A stretch of 64,000 bases of DNA, taken from the NCBI GenBank assembly GCA_937862815.1, contig CALMED010000002.1, positions 558,001 to 622,000 on the forward strand. Reading direction: 5' to 3'. Both the position numbers and the translations under genes were made by a program. The notes beneath the pieces were generated by a model. The model had not been told where the DNA came from. It saw only the letters and a program-made list of their open reading frames with translations, and ran no database searches. Below, one piece after another: positions 35,779 through 44,769 of this stretch. The stretch comes from an uncultured Chitinophagaceae bacterium. GTDB lineage: Bacteria; Bacteroidota; Bacteroidia; Chitinophagales; Chitinophagaceae. Position 1 is the first letter of the stretch, and each line of letters starts with the position of its first letter.

Positions 35779-37203
35779 ATGGTTACGGATGCAACAACCA
35801 CAACTGAAACTGCTGCGCAGGTACAGCCGCCCCTGCCACCCGATGGAAACAGCAATCCCATCATCGTGGGACTCGACATTGGAACCACCAAAATTGCCGC
35901 CATCGCCGGGAGGAAGAATGAATTTGGCAAGCTGGAGATTCTCGGTTTTGGCAAGGCCCCGAGCAACGGGGTGCAGCACGGCATGGTGCTGAATATAGAC
36001 CAGACCATCAAAGCCATTGAGCAGGCACTCGAAAACTGTTATAAGAGCAACCCCAACCTCCGCATTTCGGAAGTATATGTGGGGATTGCGGGTCACCACA
36101 TCAAATCGCTGCAGACACGGGGCGATATTGTGCGTCAAAACAATGAAGAAGAGATCTCCCAGAAAGAGATTGATCAGCTCGTAAGCGACCAGTACAAAAC
36201 CTACATTCCCGCCGGCGATCAGATCATTGACGTGATTCCGCAGGAGTTCACCGTGGATAATTTCCAGAACATCCCCAATCCCATCGGCTACAGCGGGGTG
36301 AAGGTGGGCGCCAACTTCCACATCATCACCGGCGACCGCAACGCCATCCGCAACATCAACCGCAGTGTGGAAAAAAGCAGGCTGGTGGTAAAAGACCTCG
36401 TGTTGCAACCCCTGGCCTCCTCCGCCGCGGTCATGTGCGAGCACGACCTGGAGGCAGGCGTGGCCATCGTGGACATTGGTGGCGGCACCACCGACCTGGC
36501 TGTTTTTTACGAAGGCATCCTCAAGCACACAGCTGTTATTCCCTTTGGTGGTGAAAATATCACCAATGATATTAAAGTGGGACTGGGCGTACTCCGCACC
36601 CAGGCCGAGCAGATGAAAGTGCAGTTCGGCAGCGCCCTGGCCGATGAAGCCAAGGCCAACGCCTACATCACCATCCCGGGTATCCGCGGTATGGCACCCA
36701 AGGAAATCAGCGTGAAGAACCTGGCCAACATTATCCAGGCCCGCATGAGCGAGATCATGGATTTTGTTTCCTACCACCTGAAACAGGTGGGTCTCGACAA
36801 CCGCATGCTCAACGGCGGTATCATTCTCACCGGCGGGGGTGCGCAACTCAAGCACCTGATCCAGCTCACCGAATACGTAACCGGCCTCAATGCCCGCATC
36901 GGCTTCCCCAACGAGCACCTGGCGGCAGGGCACATTGAAGAACTGGCCAAGCCCATGTACTCCACCTGTATTGGTCTTATTCTGAAGGGGTACAATGTTT
37001 ACGAAAATTCACTGAACCAGCTGGATGTGTCACAGCCGGCGGCACTGCCGGCTGCTCCCGAGCCGGTACGCGTGGAGCAGGATGGAACCGTTGTGATGAC
37101 CCATCCCCCCCGCGGACGTAAAACGCTGAGGGATTTTATGAACAGCATCAAGCACGGCCTTGTGCACCTGTTCAACGAAGATGAAGACAAAACCTTTCAA
37201 TAA
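35779..37203 (+). CDS. ftsA: Cell division protein FtsA
   Basis: 474 aa actin-like ATPase. Phosphate-1 motif IIVGLDIGTTKIAAIAGRK, phosphate-2 motif VAIVDIGGGTTDLAVFYEG, adenosine motif GGIILTGGGAQLKHL. The C-terminal stretch RKTLRDFMNSIKHGLVHLF looks like the amphipathic membrane anchor. It tethers FtsZ filaments to the membrane. Followed by ftsZ after 78 bases. Confidence 0.97.
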   Translation: MVTDATTTTETAAQVQPPLPPDGNSNPIIVGLDIGTTKIAAIAGRKNEFGKLEILGFGKAPSNGVQHGMVLNIDQTIKAIEQALENCYKSNPNLRISEVYVGIAGHHIKSLQTRGDIVRQNNEEEISQKEIDQLVSDQYKTYIPAGDQIIDVIPQEFTVDNFQNIPNPIGYSGVKVGANFHIITGDRNAIRNINRSVEKSRLVVKDLVLQPLASSAAVMCEHDLEAGVAIVDIGGGTTDLAVFYEGILKHTAVIPFGGENITNDIKVGLGVLRTQAEQMKVQFGSALADEAKANAYITIPGIRGMAPKEISVKNLANIIQARMSEIMDFVSYHLKQVGLDNRMLNGGIILTGGGAQLKHLIQLTEYVTGLNARIGFPNEHLAAGHIEELAKPMYSTCIGLILKGYNVYENSLNQLDVSQPAALPAAPEPVRVEQDGTVVMTHPPRGRKTLRDFMNSIKHGLVHLFNEDEDKTFQ

Positions 37204-37281
37204 AACCTGAACCCGACTACCAACCCAAATTCTAACCTGGCTGCTGCAAGCGGAACCGGTGGCGGCCTTAAACAACGTGTT

Positions 37282-39114
37282 ATGATTCATTTTGATTTGC
37301 CCAAGGAAAAGTCATCCATCCTCAAAGTGATTGGTGTGGGCGGCGGCGGCAGCAACGCCGTGAACCACATGCATGCACAGTCCATTGAAGGGGTGAACTT
37401 CATTATCTGCAACACCGATGCGCAGGCCATAGCGCTCAGCAAAGTGCCCAACAAAGTGCAGCTGGGACCGCATCTCACCCAGGGCCTGGGAGCCGGCGCA
37501 AATCCCGAGATCGGGCGGCAGGCCACGGAGGAGAGCCTCGAAGAAATCCGCCGTATCCTGGAAGTGAACACCAAGATGGCGTTCATCACCGCTGGTATGG
37601 GTGGAGGTACCGGTACCGGCGGCGCGCCCATCATTGCCAAAGTGTGCAAGGACCTGGGCGTACTCACCGTGGGTATTGTGACCACTCCCTTCGGCTACGA
37701 AGGCAAGAAGCGCATCCAGCAGGCGGAAGAAGGCATCAACCGGCTGAAGGATTATGTAGATACCCTGCTGGTGATCAGCAACGATAAACTACGCCACCAG
37801 TTTGGCAACCTCAAAATGAAAGAAGCTTTTGCCAAAGCCGATAACGTGCTGGCCACTGCGGCCAAGTGCATCACTGATGTGATCAACAGCACGGGACAGA
37901 TCAACGTGGACTTTGCCGATGTGTGCACCGTTATGAAAAACGGCGGTGTGGCCATCCTGGGCAACGCGGCCGCCAGTGGAGAAAACCGGGCCCAACGCGC
38001 CATTGAGGAAGCCCTCAATTCGCCCCTGCTCAACGACAACGATATCCGCGGTGCCAAATGGATTCTGATCAACATCAACAGCGCCGAAGGCGATCATGAG
38101 TTTACCATGGATGAAGTGGAAATCATCCAGAATTATCTCACGGCCCAGGCCGGCGAGGATACGGATGTTATCATGGGCCTGGGCTACGATGCAGCCCTGG
38201 GCGACCAGATCGGCATCACCCTCATCGCCACCGGCTTTGAACAGAAAAGTCCCTTTGCCAAAACCGAAACCCGCAAAGTGGATGAAAAGAAAGAACCCGA
38301 AAAAATCATCATGGTGCTGGGACAGTCCGAAGAAAAGAAGGCGTATTCACAGCCCGTACTGTTTGCTGAGGAGCCTGTTGATCCGGTTGCACCCACACTT
38401 GTGGAAGAGCCGCCGGTGGTGAACGCCAAGCCTGAGCCGTTGCAACAACCGGTGAAGCCCGCGGTGGAAACCACCCGCATTGAATGGGTACTGGATGCCA
38501 CACCGCAGCCGGAAACCCCCGCTGAGCCACCCGCGCCGGTACCTGCACCAACCCCCGTGGTTCAGATGAATCCCGAAGAAAACACATTCAAACCTGCTGA
38601 TCAGGGCTCCACTTCTGTGAGCGGGGGCTATTTAGCCAGGCCCGCCAACATTTACGCCGAAGCAGGAGCTGATCCGTCCATTCCGGAAATGGAACTGCAT
38701 GAAAAACCTACCGAACCCGGCGTCACTTTACGGATTGTTGCGGAGGAGGAAGAATCCTTCGACATGCAATTGGTAGAGAAAACCGGACTCCCCACGGCGG
38801 AGGAAGAGCCTCGGGCCGATCAAAAATTTCATTTGCCTTCTGCGGAAGCAACCCCGGTAGCTGACGGGGAAGAAGAGCAGCGGAAAAAAGCAGCCGAACG
38901 GTTACAGAAGCTGAGGAATCTCTCCTTCAACGTTCATGCCGATCCGAACAATGAGTTTGACACTGTGCCGGCTTACCTCCGCCGTAATTTGGAATTGTAC
39001 AACACCATATCACCGGCGGAAAACTTTTACAGTAATTACACAGTACAAAGTGATGAGAACAACCGTGTGCAGATTAATCCCAACACCTTCCTGCATGGCA
39101 AAAAGCCCGATTAG
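37282..39114 (+). CDS. ftsZ: Cell division protein FtsZ (long C-terminal linker)
   Basis: 610 aa, against about 380 in E. coli. The tubulin-like GTPase core (to about residue 330) has the signature GGGTGTG at residues 107-113 and NVDFADVCTVM. It is followed by a long acidic, Pro-rich linker of about 230 residues. The conserved C-terminal peptide VPAYLRR (562-568) is not terminal but is followed by about 42 residues ending DENNRVQINPNTFLHGKKPD, as is common in Bacteroidota. It forms the Z ring. Last gene of the dcw cluster. Confidence 0.98.
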   Translation: MIHFDLPKEKSSILKVIGVGGGGSNAVNHMHAQSIEGVNFIICNTDAQAIALSKVPNKVQLGPHLTQGLGAGANPEIGRQATEESLEEIRRILEVNTKMAFITAGMGGGTGTGGAPIIAKVCKDLGVLTVGIVTTPFGYEGKKRIQQAEEGINRLKDYVDTLLVISNDKLRHQFGNLKMKEAFAKADNVLATAAKCITDVINSTGQINVDFADVCTVMKNGGVAILGNAAASGENRAQRAIEEALNSPLLNDNDIRGAKWILININSAEGDHEFTMDEVEIIQNYLTAQAGEDTDVIMGLGYDAALGDQIGITLIATGFEQKSPFAKTETRKVDEKKEPEKIIMVLGQSEEKKAYSQPVLFAEEPVDPVAPTLVEEPPVVNAKPEPLQQPVKPAVETTRIEWVLDATPQPETPAEPPAPVPAPTPVVQMNPEENTFKPADQGSTSVSGGYLARPANIYAEAGADPSIPEMELHEKPTEPGVTLRIVAEEEESFDMQLVEKTGLPTAEEEPRADQKFHLPSAEATPVADGEEEQRKKAAERLQKLRNLSFNVHADPNNEFDTVPAYLRRNLELYNTISPAENFYSNYTVQSDENNRVQINPNTFLHGKKPD

Positions 39115-39193
39115 TTCTTATTTACCTGCAGGAGAATCCCAGTTTCATCGTTCATTTCGAAGCATCCAATCGTTATGAATTAGTTGTGTATTC

Positions 39194-39224
39194 TCCCCCG
39201 GATTTTTCCGGGGGATTTTTTTTT
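39194..39224 (+). terminator. Strong rho-independent terminator after ftsZ
   Basis: Perfect 9-bp stem TCCCCCGGA/TCCGGGGGA (39194-39202 and 39207-39215), TTTT loop, then nine T. It ends the dcw transcript. Confidence 0.95.
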
Positions 39225-39261
39225 AGAAAATGAGGATTTAACGTGAAGAGATTGCTGCTGA

Positions 39262-40266
39262 TCAGAAACGCGGACAATTAAAGTAGGGGACGTTGCGTCG
39301 TGGTTTCTTCACCAGCCAGGAAAGAGAAAGTTCCAGGCTGTTGACGCCCCGGGTTAAGCGGGAGAGCTGCGATTGTGTAACATCATAACTGAGCCCCACC
39401 GTCAGTTCGCCGAAGCGGATACCTGCAAACGGGGTGACCGCATCGTTGATGCGGTAATTGGCCCCCACCAGGAAGTCGGTGTTTTCCGATACATACACAC
39501 TCCCGTAAGCGCCCAGCAGCAGTTCCCGTGCCGTGCCCTGTTGCAGGTAGAGGAAGTGGGGAATGAACGTGATGCTTTCCGACAAGGGTAACCGAACGCC
39601 GCCCAGCGCCGAAAGCCGTAACGGAATGTAGGGCAGGTCAGTGGCCGATACAAAGGGATCGGCCGGACGGTTGAGGTGAAACACACTCACGCCGCCATAG
39701 GGTTGCACCGCAGCATCTTCGGAACCGTTGTGGTAAAAGACCCCGGCGCCCATATCCAGCACCGCCGAATTGGTCACGGGGAAAATATCGCCGGTGGGAA
39801 GCCCGGGGTTGTAACCAATGCCGGGAATCCACTGGTCGTCCATGCGCAGCTTCGACGGATCAAAGCGCCGGCTGATGAGCCCACCCTGCAGCCCGAAGCT
39901 GAGTTGATGTTCGTTGTTGGTGCCCCAGCGCACGCCCGTATACGCAACCGAAAGGTAGCCGGTGGTGTACCGGAAGCCCGCATCCCCAGCGGTCTGGTTG
40001 AGAATGCTCACCCCGATGTTGAGGTTGCGGGACGTGGTACCGTCGGCCGTAAAGCCCGTGGTAACATACGGGGTACCCAGGGCCGACCACTGGTTGCGGT
40101 GGATGCCCGATACCCGCAGGTCGCCGTTCATCACCCCGGTCATGCCGGGATTCATGAAATGCGGGTAGAGGTAATATTGGGATACATGCGGATCCACCTG
40201 GGCCCGGACCAGGTTTCCGGTTCCGGCCAGAAGGAACCCCGCTGCTGCAATCAGAATGCTCCTCAT
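39262..40266 (-). CDS. PorP/SprF family type IX secretion-associated outer membrane protein
   Basis: 334 aa. Signal peptide ending NLVRAQ, then the family opening VDPHVSQYYLYPHFMNPGMTGV, IHRNQWSALGTPYVTTGFTAD and alternating beta-strand sequence to the C-terminus, consistent with an outer membrane beta-barrel. In Flavobacterium, SprF is needed to secrete the adhesin SprB, and PorP/SprF genes often sit next to genes for large adhesins. Here the start lies 5 bases after the stop of the giant surface protein, so the two form an operon. Confidence 0.93.
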   Translation of the reverse strand: MRSILIAAAGFLLAGTGNLVRAQVDPHVSQYYLYPHFMNPGMTGVMNGDLRVSGIHRNQWSALGTPYVTTGFTADGTTSRNLNIGVSILNQTAGDAGFRYTTGYLSVAYTGVRWGTNNEHQLSFGLQGGLISRRFDPSKLRMDDQWIPGIGYNPGLPTGDIFPVTNSAVLDMGAGVFYHNGSEDAAVQPYGGVSVFHLNRPADPFVSATDLPYIPLRLSALGGVRLPLSESITFIPHFLYLQQGTARELLLGAYGSVYVSENTDFLVGANYRINDAVTPFAGIRFGELTVGLSYDVTQSQLSRLTRGVNSLELSLSWLVKKPRRNVPYFNCPRF

Positions 40267-40271
40267 TTTTA

Positions 40272-43200
40272 TTACCGGATTAAGGTCACGGATCCTTTTT
40301 TGGTGACGGTAGTACCATTGCCCAGGGTGGCTTTGAGTACATACATGTACACGCCCACCGGCTGTGGCTTGCCTCCAACCGTTCCATCCCAGCCATCGGC
40401 GGGGCGTATGCTCTCAAATACTTTTTCGCCCCATTGGTTGTAAACCAGGAACTGCATGGATTGAATCTGTGTACCCCGTACAAACAGGCGGTCGTTGCGG
40501 CCGTCGTTGTTGGGACTGAAGGCATTGGGCACAAACAGATCATCGTTGCAGATGGGTACTTCCAGTGCAACGGTGGTGGAACCCGACACACAGCCGCTTA
40601 CGGTATTGCGTACAAAACCGGTATAACTGCCGCCAACAAGGCCGGTAAATACAGGAGATGGCTGGAAGTTCCCGTTGAGGCTGTATTCCAGTGTACTGCC
40701 CACTGGTGACGTAACCGTGAGAATGCCGCCATCGGGTGTGGAGCATCCCGGTGTCGCCGTGATTGTAAATACGGGCACGGCCGGTGCGGGCGGTACAGGG
40801 TTGATCACCACATTGGTGCCTGCCGACACACATCCCGTTTGTGTACTGCGCACTGTGATGGAATACGTGCCTGCCTGCAGTCCACTGAAACTGGTTGCTG
40901 CCTGGTAGGGTCCGCCGGCGCTGTATTCGAGAAAACTGCCGGTGGGTGCGGTAATGCTGATGCTGCCGGTGGGTACAGGGCAGGTGGGTTGCGCCGTAAC
41001 CATAATGGAAGGAGCTGCCGGTGGTAACGGTACGGGATTGATGATGATCTGTGCAGGCGTCGAAATACAACCGGTAGGCAGGTCTCTCGCTACCACATTG
41101 TAGGTGCCGGGAACCACGTTTGAAAATTGGGTGCTGCTTTGGAAAGGTCCGCCAATGCTGTACTCCAGCGCTGCACCCAGTGGAGCCACAATGGTGATGC
41201 TGCCGGTGGACGTGGTGCAGTTGGGTTGCGTGGTGGTGAGGGCCGGTGCCGATGGGAAGGAGAGCGGCGGGTTTATGGTGATCACCGTGGCTGACGACAC
41301 ACAACCTTCGCTGTTCCGTACGGTGAAATTGTAACTGCCGGGGGCTGTGTTGGTGAAGACCGGGCTTGCCTGGTAAGCCCCGCCGAGGCTGTATTCGAAT
41401 CCGGGTCCCACCGGGGCGGTAATGGTAATGGTGGCCACGCTGGTGCTGCAGTTGGGCGGACTGGTAACCACCACGGTGGGGGCGGGAGGAACAACAGGGG
41501 CCGCGTTGACGGTAACGGTGTTGCCGGTCACGGTACATCCGCTGGATGTATGACGCACCCGGATGGTGTAGTTCCCGGAAGCGACATTGTTGAATACCGG
41601 GGAAGTCTGAAAGGTAGTGCCGTTAATGCTGTATTCGAGATTGGCACCCACGGGTGCACTCACCGTTATAGTACCTGTGGGTGTGCTGCAGGAAGGTTGT
41701 GTGGTGACGGATGCTGCCGGGACGGAAGGAACAGCCGGTGCTGCGTTGATGGTGACTGCGGTGGTAGCGGAAACACATCCGTTGCTGGTATTCCGTACGG
41801 TAACAGTGTAGTTCCCTGGTGCCAGTCCGCTGAAGGCGGTGCCAGCCTGCCAGGTGGTGCCATTGATACTGTACTCCAGGTTGGCTCCCAGCGGTGCGCT
41901 CACCGTGATGGTACCGGTGGGGGTGAAGCAAGAGGGTTGTGCTGTTGCGCTGGCCGCAGGAGCGGGCGGAGCAGCAGGAACCGCATTGACCGTAAGGGAG
42001 GTAGGTACAGATACACAGCCCGTGGCTGTATTGCGAACGGTTATATTGTACCCCCCGGGTGCCAGTCCGCTGAAACTGGTACCTGTTTGATACGCGGAGC
42101 CATTGATGCTGTATTCGAGGCCGGTACCCACTGGTGCGGAGATAGTGATGGTGCCGGTAGGCGTGGAGCAGGTGGGTTGCGATGTAACACTCGCTGTGGG
42201 AGTTGGGGGAGCAGCGGGTACCGCATTAACCGTAAGGGCGGTGGGTGCTGATACGCAGCCCGTGGCCGTATTGCGAACGGTTACATTGTACCCTCCGGGT
42301 GCCAGTCCGCTGAAACTGGTACCTGTTTGATACGTGGTGCCATTGATGCTGTATTCGAGACCGGTTCCCACTGGTGCGGAGATGGTAATGGTGCCGGTAG
42401 GGGTGGAGCAACTGGGTTGTGCCGTTACGCTGGCTGCAGGTGTGGCCGGCAGGGGATTAACCGTGATAGTGACATTTTTGGAGGCAGGGCAGCCCAGTAC
42501 GGTGCTGCTGGTAACGGTGTAGGTGGTGGTGCCGGCAGCCGTGGGCGTGGCGGTGACCGTTGCCCCGGAAGTGGCGCTGAGTCCGGCGGCAGGGCTCCAG
42601 GAATAAACACCATTGCCTCCGCTGGCGGTAAGGGTCACGCTGCTACCCTGGCATACGCTGGGGGCCGGCGGCTGGATGTTGAGGATGTTTACACCCGAGT
42701 TGGCAGCCAGCGTAAAATTGCAGAGGTCGCCGTTGGCACCGTCAATCATGAGAAAGTAGGTGTTGCCGGGCGTAAGGCCGCTGGCATAGACCACCGAAAT
42801 AACCGGCTGGCCGGACGGACTGTAGGGGTAAATGCGGTTGTAACAGCCATAGGTGGTAACGGCCCCGCCGCAGTTGCCGCCGAAAAAGAGCATCTGGATG
42901 CCTCCGTTGATGTTGTTGAAGCCGTTGGCAGAAACAGGTACCCATACAGAAAATGAAACAGTGGGGGCGGCGGCCACAAATTTCACAAACGTGTTGTTGT
43001 TCAGTCCAAAGCAGGAGGCTGTCGAGAGGGCCGGCCAGCTTTGTACGGGTGTGCTGACGGTGCTGCCGCAGGCACCGTTGAAATCGCAGATGGATACGGC
43101 GTTGGCACAATCCGATGTGGCAGGTATCGTGCTGGTACAGGCAGGCAGCGTTGGTGGCTGTGGCGCGGGACTGTTGCTGAAAGTGAGTGCCCAGTTCACG

Positions 43201-43745
43201 AGGTTGCCCGCGTTACCGGCGTTCCGGCGGTCGAGGATGCAAAGCCGCCAGATGCCGTTCGCATTTTGCCCGTTGTTTACAGCTCCGAGGTGCCCTTCGG
43301 GCAGAAATGAGCCCGTGTAAGGGGACGCACCAAACTTGATAGGGGTAGTGGCAGTAGCCGTAAAGCAGGTAGAGGTATAGTTGGCCCCGTTGCCGTTTTG
43401 AATGGAAAGTGGTACATACGTACCATCCGGGGCCTGGAGCAGGATTTCCAATTCATCCGCAACCGGGTGGTTGATGGTCATACACACCTGCGACAAACCA
43501 ATGGTGCCACCGATGGTGCCTATGCCGCTGACTGTCAGCGGAAAGCAGGTTTGAGTTGTAGCGCTGCCGGGAATGGAACCGCCCAGGCTGGAAAAAGTCG
43601 TTGTCTGTGCTACGGATAGCAGCGGGGTGCAGCAGGACAACAATGCCAGCAGGTGGCGGATAGAAAAAAAGCCACGGGAAAAGATCACAAAAGGAGAATT
43701 AAAATGTTTGCATGACGCTTTGCAAAAGAACAGAAAAACAGGCAT
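40272..43745 (-). CDS. Giant cell-surface protein: P-domain, eight repeats, gliding-motility-type (type B) C-terminal domain
   Basis: 1157 aa. N-terminal signal region (cleavage near LLSVAQ), a proprotein-convertase P-domain (about residues 50-190: FSSLGGSIPGSATTQTCFPL ... GIWRLCILDRRNAGN), a second domain starting TIPATSDCANAVSICDFNGA, an Ig-like domain (PSVCQGSSVTLTASGGN), eight repeats of about 79 residues, and a C-terminal gliding-motility/T9SS type B sorting domain (VPNAFSPNNDGRNDRLFVRG ... NQWGEKVFES). Probably exported by T9SS with help of the adjacent PorP/SprF-like protein and used in adhesion or gliding. The exact start is uncertain: a GTG about 20 codons downstream would give a more usual signal peptide. 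Confidence 0.9.
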   Translation of the reverse strand: MPVFLFFCKASCKHFNSPFVIFSRGFFSIRHLLALLSCCTPLLSVAQTTTFSSLGGSIPGSATTQTCFPLTVSGIGTIGGTIGLSQVCMTINHPVADELEILLQAPDGTYVPLSIQNGNGANYTSTCFTATATTPIKFGASPYTGSFLPEGHLGAVNNGQNANGIWRLCILDRRNAGNAGNLVNWALTFSNSPAPQPPTLPACTSTIPATSDCANAVSICDFNGACGSTVSTPVQSWPALSTASCFGLNNNTFVKFVAAAPTVSFSVWVPVSANGFNNINGGIQMLFFGGNCGGAVTTYGCYNRIYPYSPSGQPVISVVYASGLTPGNTYFLMIDGANGDLCNFTLAANSGVNILNIQPPAPSVCQGSSVTLTASGGNGVYSWSPAAGLSATSGATVTATPTAAGTTTYTVTSSTVLGCPASKNVTITVNPLPATPAASVTAQPSCSTPTGTITISAPVGTGLEYSINGTTYQTGTSFSGLAPGGYNVTVRNTATGCVSAPTALTVNAVPAAPPTPTASVTSQPTCSTPTGTITISAPVGTGLEYSINGSAYQTGTSFSGLAPGGYNITVRNTATGCVSVPTSLTVNAVPAAPPAPAASATAQPSCFTPTGTITVSAPLGANLEYSINGTTWQAGTAFSGLAPGNYTVTVRNTSNGCVSATTAVTINAAPAVPSVPAASVTTQPSCSTPTGTITVSAPVGANLEYSINGTTFQTSPVFNNVASGNYTIRVRHTSSGCTVTGNTVTVNAAPVVPPAPTVVVTSPPNCSTSVATITITAPVGPGFEYSLGGAYQASPVFTNTAPGSYNFTVRNSEGCVSSATVITINPPLSFPSAPALTTTQPNCTTSTGSITIVAPLGAALEYSIGGPFQSSTQFSNVVPGTYNVVARDLPTGCISTPAQIIINPVPLPPAAPSIMVTAQPTCPVPTGSISITAPTGSFLEYSAGGPYQAATSFSGLQAGTYSITVRSTQTGCVSAGTNVVINPVPPAPAVPVFTITATPGCSTPDGGILTVTSPVGSTLEYSLNGNFQPSPVFTGLVGGSYTGFVRNTVSGCVSGSTTVALEVPICNDDLFVPNAFSPNNDGRNDRLFVRGTQIQSMQFLVYNQWGEKVFESIRPADGWDGTVGGKPQPVGVYMYVLKATLGNGTTVTKKGSVTLIR
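40550..42451 (-). repeat. Eight tandem repeats of about 79 codons in the surface protein
   Basis: Each unit has the pattern QPxCSTPTGTITISAPVG, LEYSINGxxYQ, FSGLAPGxYxVTVRNTxxGC, ending in a Pro-Ala spacer. Units 1 and 2 are nearly identical at the DNA level and the others drift, consistent with recent duplication at one end. Confidence 0.9.
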
Positions 43746-43792
43746 TTCCCGATAAAAGGATTTCCCCGTATATCGGGTCGTAATAAAAAAAT

Positions 43793-43815
43793 AATCCCGG
43801 CGGCCGGCCGGGATT
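43793..43815 (-). terminator. Terminator after the sigma factor gene
   Basis: 9-bp stem AATCCCGGC/GCCGGGATT with a 5-base loop, followed on the minus strand by a T-rich run (43784-43792). It lies 30 bases past the sigma factor stop and separates it from the surface protein gene. Confidence 0.85.
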
Positions 43816-43844
43816 TATGAAATGTGAATAAGAAAGGTGCTTCG

Positions 43845-44426
43845 TCAGAGTGCAATTTGTTTTTCGGTCATCATCTTCCGCAGGTTGATGAGGCCGTAAC
43901 GCATACGTCCCAGTGCGGTATTGATGCTGCAGTTGGTGAGCGCGGCAATTTCCTTGAAACTAAGATCGGCATAATGCCGTAAGATGATCACATCCCGCTG
44001 TTCTTCCGGCAGCAGGTCCAGCATACGGCGCACCCGGTCGTAACTCTGGTTCTTCATCATCTTCTGTTCTGCGGATTCATCACTGAAGTTGAGCACTTCA
44101 AAAATATCGTGGTTGTCGCTGGTTTTGATGGTGGGTGTACGCTTCACACGGCGAAAATGATCCACGCAGAGGTTGTGCGCAATCCGCATGGCCCAGGGCA
44201 GGAATTTACCTTCTTCGGTATAGCGGTTGCTGCGCAGAGTATCTATCACACGGATAAATACTTCCTGGAACAGATCTTCGGCCAGGTACTTGTCTTTCAC
44301 CAGCAGGTAAATGGAGGTGTACAGCTTGTCCTTGTGCCGGAGAACCAGTGTTTCCAGGGCATCGGTGTGTCCATCTTTGAACAGATGAATCAGTTGCTGA
44401 TCCGTAAAATCCTGATAGGTACGCAT
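43845..44426 (-). CDS. ECF-type RNA polymerase sigma factor
   Basis: 193 aa. Region 2 runs from about residue 25 to 95 (VLRHKDKLYTSIYLLVKDKYLAEDLFQEVFIRV, WAMRIAHNLCVDHFRR) and region 4 from about 125 to 185 (LLPEEQRDVIILRHYADLSFKEIAALTNCSINTALGRMRYGLINLRKM). No anti-sigma gene is adjacent. It lies upstream of the surface protein/PorP pair in the same direction, but a terminator intervenes, so regulation of that pair is only a guess. Confidence 0.95.
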   Translation of the reverse strand: MRTYQDFTDQQLIHLFKDGHTDALETLVLRHKDKLYTSIYLLVKDKYLAEDLFQEVFIRVIDTLRSNRYTEEGKFLPWAMRIAHNLCVDHFRRVKRTPTIKTSDNHDIFEVLNFSDESAEQKMMKNQSYDRVRRMLDLLPEEQRDVIILRHYADLSFKEIAALTNCSINTALGRMRYGLINLRKMMTEKQIAL

Positions 44427-44769
44427 AAACTTCTACAATTGGGTGTCAGTAAAAAATCAGTCCGTTACAGGGCTGTTATTTAAGTAGAAGTTGCAGCTAT
44501 AGGCGGTGCGTTTTTTAACGTGGTTGTGAATTTCGAAATAAAAATAGAGGAAAAAAATGAAGCGTCAAACATTCAGAAGAATTTAACGTACTACCACGCA
44601 GCGACGGTTGCGGGTTTTCCGAAAGCGGCTATGGGAAAACTACTACAAACAGCTGTTTGTATGAATTTTGATGTAGTTAAAATCCCAACTGTTACACAGA
44701 AAACCGGCTTGCATCCGGGTACATGAATCCTGTCCGGCCACTGTGCGGAATCAGCTAATTTTGCAGCTT
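44427..44769. other. Divergent spacer between the sigma factor and uvrA
   Basis: 343 bases with no supported gene. It is AT-rich near 44510-44690. A possible uvrA promoter element lies at its right end. Confidence 0.6.
44756..44763 (+). promoter_or_regulatory. Possible -7 element of uvrA
   Basis: TAATTTTG matches TAnnTTTG and ends only 6 bases before the chosen ATG at 44770, which would give a leaderless or near-leaderless mRNA. No good -33 element is seen at the usual spacing. Confidence 0.35.

Noticed and set aside
44520..44726. Small open frame of 68 codons between the sigma factor and uvrA
   Set aside because: No ribosome-binding site, signal or family resemblance; the region looks like ordinary spacer.
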